Of a stretch of 64,000 bases of DNA, positions 45,219-54,613 are shown piece after piece. This stretch comes from Euborellia annulipes (taxonomy: Eukaryota; Arthropoda; Insecta; Dermaptera; Anisolabididae), in NCBI GenBank assembly GCA_023213315.1, contig JAKCPI010005338.1:85315-149314 (forward strand). Reading direction: 5' to 3'. How positions within the stretch are numbered: position 1 is the first letter of the stretch; every line of letters starts with the position of its first letter. The notes under the pieces are model-generated. The model saw nothing but the letters and a program-made list of their open reading frames with translations, did not search any database and was not told the origin of the DNA. Both the position numbers and the translations under genes were made by a program.

Positions 45219-45800
45219 AAAAAAAATCGGTGTGAAGGGTCGCACTTCTAGTAATTGAAAGTTGTGTTCTGTGCTTGTCACACCAGATTTTTTTTTGTCG
45301 ATATATATTATATTTAGTTTCCAGACAGTACAGTAGATTAAAATTCAAGATGTGATAAGTATTGAAAATTATATTTTGTTACCATGGACTCCTATGAAGT
45401 ACAAGTGTGCTTCAAACAATTTTGAGACCAAAATGAGAATATATACAATAATTTAAAGAAAATCTAAAAAATAATTGATTTATAATTTTTTAATCAAAGT
45501 AGTTAGAGCGAATTTTGAGAAAATCGAAAAATTTGCAAAAAAGTACATCAGTAAAGTATTAGTACTTCTCAACCGATTTTGTTCAAAAGCATATTTTCAC
45601 GCCTCAGTGAGGTGCCTAACTTAAATATAAAATTTCAACCTCGTAGCTAATTTCCTTCATACTTTATTTTGATTACAGACAGGCATTTTGCGGGACCCAC
45701 TTTTTTGGACTTAAGAGACCTGTATTTTCATCAAAATCTCGACATCGAATTTTTGACATGAATTCGAATATAATACATATTTATAGATGTAAGAGAAAGT
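45219..45800 (-). repeat. HER copy
   Basis: The 3' hairpin is at 45222-45293 (GTGTGAAGGGTCGCAC to GTGCTTGTCACACCAGA). The full body continues to TTTTTGACATGAATTCG and the 5' end TAGATGTAAGAGAAAGT. Confidence 0.85.
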
Positions 45801-46450
45801 CACTCACGAGGCCTCAAAAAACGTCAAAAAGTTTTGGAAACAATTTATTTTGGATTTCAATTTTTTGCACTAAGTTTTTGTTTTTATTATCTGTATAAAT
45901 CAATGTAAACGTAATAGTTTGGACAACACAAATTGATATTTTATCTAAAAATCGGTCGATTTTTTGTTTTGTTTTTTTTAATTGGTTGGTAACATATATT
46001 ATTTAGAAACCTGGTTAATTACAAGCGGGTCTTTAATTAAAATATAAATGTAAATGTGAAGTTAGAGTGAGATAGGGATCAGGACGGATGTCGTCTGCGA
46101 TGATGGATGTAGAGGACCTTTCAGTAGTAGGAACCTACACTTTCCGCTTTTTTTTTTTTTTTTTCTAAATATACAAACTTGTTTGAAAGTGTAACTTGGA
46201 TTTACGTGACTTGAATTTTTGGGGTCTTGTCCTTTAATTAACACAAACAGTGGATCATCCTCTAGCCTAGTGAATTATTATATATTTTTTTTTTTACCAT
46301 TGCTTTGTCACAGTTGGTGTTTCCCACATCATTTATACAACAAACACTCGAAACTCAAGTAGATAGATAGAGGAATTTGTTCCTTCAACATATTCCCCGC
46401 CCCCTACTTAGTCGCTTATCAAAAGCTCCCTTATATCCATTTTCTAGAGA
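45801..46450. other. Unique sequence
   Basis: No supported feature. Confidence 0.45.
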
Positions 46451-46790
46451 GTTGGATAGAATTGCCTCGTTCTTGATGGCAGGAACTTGAGAAAAAAAAA
46501 AAATTAATATTTAGTATCTTTTATTAGAAATAGTTTTGTGCACAGAAAGAGCAGTTTCGGCCATCATCAGTTTTAAAATTAGAAAAAAAAAAATGAATTT
46601 ATCAAATATAACATTATAAAAAAAGAAAATTATTCTCATGTTTCTTCCATTTGATAAATTCACTGATTTTTTTTTCTATGTTAGGCCTGATGATGGCCCA
46701 TATATTGGCCGAAACTGCTCTTTCTGTGCACAAAGCCATTTCTAATAAAAGCCAAGGTAAATCGTAATACAGTAGAATTTTGGGAAGTTG
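46451..46790. mobile_element. Penelope-like palindromic element, copy 1 of a pair
   Basis: The left arm TTTTATTAGAAATAGTTTTG, CACAGAAAGAGCAGTTTCGG, CCATCATCAG mirrors the right arm CCTGATGATGG (spacer), TTGGCCGAAACTGC, TCTTTCTGTGCACAAAG. In the left arm the hairpin loop is deleted. The centre holds a second palindrome, GAATTTATCAAAT against ATTTGATAAATTC. The flanking motif GTTGGATAGAATT and TTCTTGATGGCAGGAA is repeated directly at about 46787. Confidence 0.65.
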
Positions 46791-47606
46791 GATAGAATTA
46801 TCTGGTTCTTGATGGCAGGAAATCAAAAAAATTTAGTATTAGGGATCTTTTATTAGAAAAAATTTGTGCAGAGAAAGAGCAGTTTCGGCTAACACTCGGT
46901 TATCATCAGTCATAAAATAAAATTAAAATAAAAAAAAAAAAAAAAAACAATCATTGTGTGCTTTTAAGGAAAAATAAAAGTTATATAAGCCAATATATAG
47001 GTTATTAATATTATAATTTTGCACCATAATATAAAATATGGAATAAAAATATCCATATGGAAAATAAATTTTAGGAGAGGAGGTGAGGGGGGGGGGGGGC
47101 GATAGAACTTTCTGAGGTCTAGAATACCATTTTTCAATGATTTACACCCTAGAGAAGCGTCATTCTAAATTTTATTAAAATCGAGTGAGAGATTTGTGAA
47201 CCCCTGATAAGGGGGGGGGGGGGGTTCCCTACCCATAATTTGATATAATGATAGCCTAAAACCACCCTCAGAAAATTTTCTAGATATTAAAAAAAAACTC
47301 CATGAAAAGAGTCTATGCGAAGAAACCTGGTGATGTCACGCGTCATGCTGATAGATGGGTGGAAAAATTTGAGACGATATAATAAAAGTTTCACCTTAAA
47401 AAAAAAACAATGAATTTATCAAATATAACATTATATAAAAGAAAATTGTTCTCATGTTTCTTTACATTTGATAAATTCATTGTTTTTTGCCCTGATGATG
47501 GCTCATATATTTATCGAAACTGTGCATAAATTTCTAATAAAAGATCTTAAATAGAAGAATTTGTTCTTCTTAAATTCCTGTCATCAAAAACCAGACATTT
47601 TTATCC
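46787..47606. mobile_element. Penelope-like palindromic element, copy 2, with insertion
   Basis: Starts with the same GTTGGATAGAATTATCTGG segment, arm AGAGCAGTTTCGGCTAACAC and TTATCATCAG. The right arm CCTGATGATGGCTCATATAT, TTATCGAAACTGTGCA ends with an inverted form of the starting segment (CCTGTCATCAAAAACCAGAC to TTTTTATCC). The interior contains the RTE-like tail and the same small palindrome as copy 1. Confidence 0.6.
47095..47395 (+). mobile_element. RTE-like LINE/SINE 3' tail, second copy
   Basis: CATAATTTGATATAATGATA, GCCTAAAACCACCCTCAG and AAAAAACTCCATGAAAAGAG match 10255-10345 closely. Upstream there are G-runs. The tail after this point differs. Confidence 0.5.
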
Positions 47607-48192
47607 AAGTAACTTCAAAATATATATATAATTGGACTGTTTTCTTGAAAGCTCTTCTTATATGTCAAAAATTGGTAGAGTCCATAGCTCATTTATTCTC
47701 TGCCCCTCGTCTTTGTCGTTGTCCTCCCCCCCCCCCCCCCCTCTCCCCACCAACTCAATTCGACCTTTTAATAAAACAAGAAAGTTTCATTAGAACGTCG
47801 TTGGTGGAAATCGATCGTGGAATGATCTCTCACGGGGGTCGTACGATAAACGAGAAAGAGAGGGATGGCGATTCGGATATGACGATACCAACGTTAAGAA
47901 TGCGATTAAAAAAAAAAAAATATCGTGTTTTATAAATGAAGTTGTTGCCACTTTATAAAGAACTTCATTCACTCATAGGTAGTAAAAATAAAAAGACTTT
48001 GTTTTGCAACAAAGCATTATATTTCGCTTTTTTTTTTTTGCTGGTCACAGCAACCCCTACGTCAGCTCAATTGAATTCCATCCATTCACTTTATCAAATT
48101 TACAATGGCCGGCGAGAGCGACTTTGCAACGTAGCTTCTGATCTATAGACCGGAACGAACAGTTTTTATCAATTGCAAATCTAATATTAAAC
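47607..48192. other. Unique sequence
   Basis: A C-run at about 47727-47741. The 124-codon frame here crosses this low-complexity tract and has no domain, so I do not support it. Confidence 0.4.
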
Positions 48193-48660
48193 AAAAAAAA
48201 ATCTGGTGTGACTGGTCGCACAGCACACAACTTTGGTAAAAGAAAGTTGTGTACTGTGCTTGTCGACATATATTGTAGTTTTTGCCGATATATAATTAGA
48301 ATTCAAGATATAAAATTTATAAACATGGAGAATATTTATATTTTGTAACCATTTTTTTTTCTATGAAGTAGAAGAGTAAAGTGTGCTTCAAACAATTTTG
48401 AGAACAAAATAAGAATATACGTTTTAAAGAGCATCAAAAAAATAAATGATTTTTGAATTTTAATCAAAATCGTTAGAGCGAATTTTGAGAAAATCGAAAA
48501 AAAAACTGAAAAAGTACATCAGTAAAGTACTTATACTCTTTGATCGAATTTGATCAAAAGCTTATTTTCACGTCTCAGGGGGATACTGAATTTAAATATA
48601 AAATTTCAATCTCGCAGCTCAATTTTTTCATGCTTTAAATTGAACACAGACAGACACTCC
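48193..48660 (-). repeat. HER copy, 5' truncated
   Basis: The 3' hairpin is shortened (TCTGGTGTGACTGGTCGCAC to TGTACTGTGCTTGTCGAC). The body continues to TTGAACACAGACAGACACT. The 5' third is missing. Confidence 0.8.
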
Positions 48661-48789
48661 AAACCTCAAAGAATTTGAGGTTAGATTGAATTAAAACGGC
48701 CTTAAACAAGGGGTATTGAAATTTTAATTTAAATAGGGATTTAATCTAGATTTTAGGCTCAAAATACGTTTATGAATTAGGATTTTGCT

Positions 48790-48983
48790 AAAAAAAACCC
48801 TTTTTGGCTACAGAGGCCATTTAAGGGTTATTTCTTGATTATATAAATTTTAATATACATTGTACTGTTGGCACCCGGGGGGGGGCGTTGCACACGCTGA
48901 TTGCTTGGGGTCACCAATCCCGAGATTTCGCCGCGCTTGGCATCACTTAACTGCAACGATTGTGGTGACTTCTCCGTTGCCAG
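48790..48983 (-). mobile_element. 5S-rRNA-derived SINE
   Basis: On the minus strand, GGCAACGGAGAAGTCACC, then CGTTGCAGTTAAGTGATGCC, AAGCGCGGCGAAATCTCGGG, ATTGGTGACCCCAAGC and GTGTGCAACGCC follow 5S rRNA from start to end with gaps. The body AAATGGCCTCTGTAGCC and AAAAAGGGTTT comes next. A G-run separates head and body. It is too diverged to be a 5S gene. Confidence 0.8.
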
Positions 48984-49136
48984 GCCCCCCCCCTTAAAAA
49001 TAATCTTAAAACGTTGTTTAAGGTTTTATAAATTAGGGGGTAAGTATATCATTAATATACGTTTTAACGTCTGTGTAAAACCTTCATCATCGTTGATAAA
49101 TATATAATATTATTTTTTTTTTTTAATTTGTCCTTT

Positions 49137-49303
49137 CTGCTACTGAGGCTTAGGGGTTTCAACAAATTACATATCTTTTTATTTTTAATATAAAGATAGC
49201 TACAGGGGCGTTGCACAAGAGAATTTCACGGGGGTCACGCATCCAAGATTTCTCAGCGTCTGGTATCGCTTAACCCAATGATTGTGGTGACTGTTGCCCA
49301 GAC
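49137..49303 (-). mobile_element. 5S-rRNA-derived SINE, second minus-strand copy
   Basis: The minus strand reads GGGCAACAGTCACCACAATC, GGGTTAAGCGATACCAGACG, ATCTTGGATGCGTGACCCCC and TTGTGCAACGCC, then the body AACCCCTAAGCCTCAGTAGC and AGAAAGG. Confidence 0.78.
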
Positions 49304-51165
49304 GGCCCACGCCTATTTATTAAGTTTACCATAATTAAGAAGATAAATTAAAAAATATAAAATTTAAGTGTGGGGAAAAAATATGAAATTTATTTTATTT
49401 GAAAAAAAAAAAAGTTTTATTTTTAATTAATTCGATTTTCTCAATTCGGAGAATTTAATATTTTTATTCCCTTTTAATTGTTTCTGAGGTGTTGTCAGAG
49501 TCGATTGTTTGACTGACTGACGGCTTGACCTTGTCCAAAAAGCAGGGATTATCTCTCTCTCACTTGCACTCTCAGTTTTCTGTCTGTTTCTACTCGGTGA
49601 ATAAATCACAACAAAAGCAAATGAAAATACACCATGAACGATTTTCGTTCATTTTATAAGACATGTTCTTAATTCCGAGGAGTTATTTTAATTTCAATTT
49701 AATTAAGCTTACTTATCGGAGATTAAATGCAATCAGGGACCCCACTGTCTTTTATGATCCTAGAATCGCCAGAGTCAAATAATTTCGGAATAATGAAAAA
49801 AATTATTTATATATATATATATAAATAGGCCTATAAAGAAATTCGTGTAGAAAGAGACAAAATTAAAGGTTGCTACATGTGATAATTTCATTGTTTTATT
49901 TTTTAATCAAAAAAGATAAAATTTTTAGAATTTTAAAGCCTAGAATCATAAGAGTTTAATTATTTTTTGAACAGTGAAATAATCACATGTAAAAAAGCAA
50001 AGATAGTTGATGTGTTTATGAAAATAAACTCTTGAAAATAATAATATTTAAGTAAATAAATATTTCTATAACTTTAGTAGATAGATAGGTGGTTAAATAT
50101 TTTAATAAATGAAAGAAAAATAAACTTGTTTTCATTCGATAAATTGAATGAACAAGTGATTGGAATTTCTTATTTATTTGATGACTCCAGGAATATTAAT
50201 AGAATAGATTTGACAAGTATATCTATAAAATCCAATCATAAAGAGATTATAAATAGCAGGCCGAGGAAAATAAGAATAAAACAATTTCCTAAGAGATTTT
50301 ATCTTAATTATTTACTAACTAGAATAGATACCTAATCAAAAAATTAACAGAAAAAACCCTCAATTTTATTCTGAATCAAATACACTTAGATGTTAGCAGA
50401 TGACAAAATGACACACAAAACACATGCAAATTTGTTTAATTAAACCGAGTTTGAGCACTCAAGCATTATTATTTAATTGATAATATGTAAAAGATTAATG
50501 TTTGATAATCGAATTATTTTTAGAATAAATATTTAAAAAAATAATAATTTTTTTTAATAACTTACTAACTAACCTCACCTGTCATTTTTTCATCACATTT
50601 AATATTAAAAGTTGATTATTATATTTATTATATACGTAAAAACAAGTGAAAATAATTAAATATTTTTCAAGAAATTAAATAAATTCTACCTTTAAAAGTT
50701 GAAGTTGCACCCAGACAGACAGGCCCAAGTCGTCAAATGCAGGAAAATCACTTTGAATTCACAACACACACATTAAAAATAAAACTATAACAAATTATTA
50801 TATAACTAATTGAATAACACAAATAAATAAATACTATTTAAATAATAACGAAACGTTAAAAAGAACACGGAGCCGAGTGACAGATAAACAAGCGTGATCG
50901 TGCCGGGCGCGAATTGCTCGAGTCGCCGCTGGCAGCGCCACCAACACTCACACACACACATAGCCACTCTCTCTCACATACATAGGCCTATGCACCTGTA
51001 TGCATTCAGCAAAAGTAATTAAACGTGATAACCAAAGAATATTTCAGGGGAAAAATTTTTAATAAAAATAATTAAATTTAATTTAGGAAATGCAAAAAAA
51101 AGTCCATATAAAGGAAAAAATTTCATTTCTATCTCCCAAAACACTGACTACATTTATGATGGTAT
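49304..51165. other. AT-rich unique sequence, no gene recognised
   Basis: About 1.9 kb. 50850-51000 is GC-richer with a (CA)n near 50950-50962. Frames such as 50126-50335 have no domain and AT-driven composition. Confidence 0.4.
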
Positions 51166-51245
51166 ATTAAAAAATCTGGTGTGGGAAAAAAATCTTCAAT
51201 GTTATATGCTTCTTGTCAAATCTTATTTATAACAACTAATTTCAG

Positions 51246-51665
51246 CCAGTGGCGGATCCAGGGGAGTTTCTCGGGTGGGGGGGGGTAATCTGGTGTGACT
51301 GGTCGCACAGCACACCATTTTTTCTTATTATCGGTAATTTAAAGGTGCATTCTGTAGTTATTTACCAGAATATATATACAAATCAAATTTTTAAGTATTA
51401 GTTTTTAAAATTTTATATTAAAAATATAATTTTTTTTCCTAAAAATAAGGGGGGGGGGGGGCCCCCCCCCTGATTTCAGTATTTTTAAAATGCTAAAATT
51501 TTATTAGCATAATTCATCGAGAAGGTTGAGAAGAATTGAATTTTATTTTGTTTTTTTATTTATAATTCTTATATTATCTAAAAAAAAAGTTTCTCCAATT
51601 TAAGTTTCTTGGGGGGTGTTCATAAAACTTCCCCCCTCCCCAAGCAGAAATCCTGGCTACGCTAC
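51246..51665. mobile_element. hAT-like element, degraded
   Basis: Left end CAGTGGCGGATCCAGGGGAG followed by a G-run. The right end read inverted is TAGTAGCGTAGCCAGGATT. The same left end recurs at 59993. A HER 3'-hairpin fragment (51286-51360) lies inside. The target duplication is unclear. Confidence 0.55.
51286..51360 (-). repeat. HER 3'-hairpin fragment
   Basis: AATCTGGTGTGACTGGTCGC, ACAGCACACC, then a degraded second arm. Another trace (AAAAAATCTGGTGTGGG) lies at 51170. Confidence 0.65.
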
Positions 51666-51683
51666 TAATACAAATCCCCATAG

Positions 51684-51967
51684 CAGTAGCGTATTCAGGT
51701 GGGGCCGAAGGGGGCGATTACCCCCTCCGCCCAAGGCGAATCAAGCTTTTGGCGCCCCTCGCGCATCCCCAATTTTTTTTTTTTCCAAAATCTCCGGCTT
51801 GTTTTGTAATTTTATAATAAATTCATTTTATATCACAAAACAGGAGAAAAATTACATAAAAAATGCTCGAAAGAGATTCGAATACTAAAAAAAAAAAAGG
51901 TCGAACGAAAAACGACGCCCCAGTTGAGCTTCGCCCCCTCCGCCCTCAAAGGTTAGCTACGCCGCTG
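51684..51967. mobile_element. hAT MITE with imperfect 8-bp TSD
   Basis: CAGTAGCGTATTCAGGTGGG is mirrored in outline by AGGTTAGCTACGCCGCTG. The subterminal GGGGGCGATTACCCCCTCCG and CTTCGCCCCCTCCGCCCTC are GC-rich. The flanks are CCCCATAG and CCCCAAAG. Confidence 0.75.
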
Positions 51968-51990
51968 CCCCAAAGGAATTTAACATTGGC

Positions 51991-52152
51991 TCTTCAAACA
52001 ATTTTGAGGACAAAATGAGATTATGAATTTATATATATATATTAGTTCACAGATAGACAATTTTGCGGTACCCCCTTTTTTGGACTAGTCCATCAAAATG
52101 TCGACATCCAATTTTTGACATGTATCCAATACTTTCTTTATATATATAGAGG
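51991..52152 (-). repeat. HER copy, internally deleted
   Basis: CTCTTCAAACAATTTTGAGG joins directly to CAGATAGACAATTTTGCGG and continues to TTTTTGACATGTATCCAATA and CTTTCTTTATATATATAGAG. Confidence 0.7.
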
Positions 52153-52160
52153 AAGCGACC

Positions 52161-52677
52161 TTGCAAATCACCTTCCTAATATAAAACTATCCTGATAAAT
52201 AGATAGAAGTGAGACCACCAGAAGAGTTATAGATAGCTAGATAATACAAAAAAAAGGAGAAGAAATTCTTTGTCAAATTATTCAAGCGAGTCGACTATTT
52301 TTTTTGCAAACTGAAGTATCTGACGTTGGCGCCAATCCAGGTCTGATGAAGTCCTTGGAAACGAGATTCTCCAGGCCCCCCGTCGTGGTGGTTTTATTAT
52401 CCCCCCTTGACACCCCCTTAGCCCCATTGCCTCTGGCGCCTAACATCAATAAAGGAGGGGTCGGACAAGAGAGGCAAGCAGGCAAACAAGGGTAAGATCC
52501 GGTAAAGAACAGTTCCAGTCCCACTTCCACCCCTCTATTCTAGTCAAATAGCACCGGGCTCGGGTCAAAAGGTCCGAAGATCAATCTCATCAACACATTA
52601 AGAACAACCCCGATAGCTTTATTATTATCTCCTAGTCAATATACATATATGCAAAAGTCAACGTTTTGATAAGAAAA
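52161..52677. other. Unique sequence
   Basis: Frames on opposite strands overlap at 52282-52530 in a GC-richer stretch. Neither shows a domain. Confidence 0.3.
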
Positions 52678-52805
52678 TAAAAAATCTGGTGTGACTGGCG
52701 CACAGCACACAACTTTCTCTTACCCTTCGGTAAGAGAAAGTTGTGCACCGTGCTGTCACACCAGATTTTTTGTGTCGAGATATATTTAGTTTCCGATAGC
52801 ACCTT
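52678..52805 (-). repeat. HER 3' end, near-perfect hairpin
   Basis: The cleanest 3' hairpin: AAAAAATCTGGTGTGAC, then GCGCACAGCACACAACTTTC, loop CCTTCGG, and mirrored arm to GTCACACCAGATTTTTT (52679-52770), followed by GTGTCGAGATATATTTAG. The remainder is absent. Confidence 0.9.
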
Positions 52806-53190
52806 AGTTTCAAACTTGCATTTTAAATGTTGACTGCTTCAAATAAACTATGGTTATTTTTCAAAATTTTAATCTCATATTTGGACATTTTATACACAAT
52901 ATAGAATCGTAAATAAATACAAAATTTCATAAGAATTGGAAAAAAAATTTTTAAATGCGTAAAAAGTTTCAAAGGGGACCCCCTTTTGAATCAAAATTAA
53001 CATACAAATTCCTATAGGAAATTAACATTAGGCCTATGAGAGAAGGCAGAGAGACAGGCGATAATGTTTGCAAGTGAGAGAGGGAGAGAGAGAGTGATAT
53101 ATGTTTTCCCGGAAACAATTAAAGACAGAAAAAAAATGGGAATTTAAATAATAATTGATTTTTAATCTAATAAAAAGAAAAAGATTTAAA
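52806..53190. other. AT-rich sequence with (GA)n
   Basis: A (GA)n tract at about 53077-53095. Nothing else recognised. Confidence 0.5.
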
Positions 53191-53191
53191 T

Positions 53192-53862
53192 TCCGTTACC
53201 ATGGCAACCATTTCTATCTTTCCTATGAAGAACAAGAGTAAAGTGGTCTTCAGAAGATTTCAACGGCAAAATGAGAATATACATTTTAAAGAGCATCTAA
53301 AAAATAGTTCATTTATGGATTTTAAAAAAAATCCTTGGAGGGAATTTTGAGAAAATCGAAAAAAACTGAAAAAGTACATCAGTAAAGTACTAGTACTTTT
53401 TGGCCGATTTTGTTCAAAAGCTTATTTTGAGATTCTTCAAAGGTACCTAAGTTAAATATAAAATTTCAATCCGGTAGCTCAATTCCTTCATGCTAAAAAA
53501 AATGGTTCCACACACACAGACACACAGAGGGAATTTGAGAAAATCGAAAAAAACTGAAAAAGTACATCAGTAAAGTACTAGTACTTTTTGGCCGATTTTG
53601 TTCAAAAGCTTATTTTGAGATTCTTCAAAGGTACCTAAGTTAAATATAAAATTTCAATCCGGTAGCTCAATTCCTTCATGCTAAAAAAATGGTTCCACAC
53701 ACACAGACACACACACACACACAGACCAATTTGCGGGACCCACTTTTTTGGACTCAGGGGACCTCAAAACATGTATATCCATCAAAATCTCGACATCGAA
53801 TTTTTGACATGATCGCAATACTTTCTCTCTCTATATATTTCATATATAGGGTAAGAGAAAGT
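53192..53862 (-). repeat. HER copy with 188-bp internal tandem duplication
   Basis: Starts in GTTACCATGGCAACCATTTC. The segment from GAGAAAATCGAAAAAAACTG (53349) to the (CA)n is repeated almost identically from 53537, then it continues to the 5' end CATATATAGGGTAAGAGAAA. It lacks the 3' hairpin. Confidence 0.88.
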
Positions 53863-53898
53863 AAAAAAGGTAGAGCGAATATTTTCTAAAATTATGTA

Positions 53899-54088
53899 TA
53901 CAGTGAGGGACAATATCAAGTCCCACCCATTCTACTTGTGATTATTTCATTGTTTTTATAAAAGAAAATGAAAATATTGGAAATTTTCTAGGTTTGGACC
54001 ATGAAAGTTTCCCCCATTAAAATTATATATAAAACAATGAAATAATCACAAGTAGAATGGGAGGAACTTAATATTGTCCTTCACTGTA
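53899..54088. mobile_element. Tc1/mariner-like MITE with TA ends
   Basis: TACAGTGAGGGACAATATCA is mirrored by TTAATATTGTCCTTCACTGTA, and the inverted similarity continues inward (ATTCTACTTGTGATTATTTC against GAAATAATCACAAGTAGAAT). The terminal TA fits the Tc1/mariner target. About 190 bp, non-coding. Confidence 0.88.
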
Positions 54089-54149
54089 CACCAGCTCCTA
54101 TTAAATAAAATAGTGGAATAAATATGAATAAAAACAAAAATAGCTGTTT

Positions 54150-54420
54150 ATTAAATAAGGATCTTAATAAGCAAGGCAGCCAAGAGAAATTAAAAAAAAT
54201 CGACGTTTCGAGAAAGCGTCGCTCCCATCTTCAGAACGAAATATTTGTCACAGAGTCGATAGATAGTTATTTATTGTTGATAATCATTAAATGTATACAT
54301 TATAAAATTGTTTTCTTCCTGAAGATGGGAACGGCGGGTTCACGAAACGTCGTATAAATTTTTTTTCTTCTACAAGCTGACTTGGTCATTGCGATTCTTA
54401 TTCAATCATCACCACACCAA
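54150..54420. mobile_element. Penelope-like palindromic element
   Basis: The left arm AATAAGGATCTTAATAAGCA to TCGACGTTTCGAGAAAGCG and CTCCCATCTTCAG mirrors the right arm CTGAAGATGGGAACGG, GGTTCACGAAACGTCG to GCGATTCTTATT. Each arm has the outward CTGAAGATGGG-stem-CGAAACGTC motif. The interior is about 100 bp of non-coding sequence. Confidence 0.65.
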
Positions 54421-54613
54421 TCTCCATTCTTCATTGAATAGCCATTTCAATAAATTTTCTGACAATGTTTTGATTACAGTTTTAGTAACATCTTCAGGTC
54501 TTAGTTTTTATTACAAATGATTTAAAAAAAAAATTGACTTTTCTCTATATTTTTACTGCTTGAGTGTGGAAATCTTGTTAAAGAAGATTGTAACGAAACG
54601 CTGCATTAATATT

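Noticed and set aside
46680..46740. Complete hammerhead ribozyme
   Set aside because: Core-like CTGATGA, stem and GAAAC are present, but there is an extra base before stem II and no convincing stem I or cleavage strand, so only a hammerhead-like motif is claimed.
47561..47935. 124-codon frame
   Set aside because: Crosses a C-run and the end of a palindromic element. Low-complexity proline stretch, no domain.
48880..48983. 5S rRNA gene
   Set aside because: Clear 5S similarity, but many changes in the internal promoter region and an attached shared SINE body. Three such copies are dispersed, not a tandem array.
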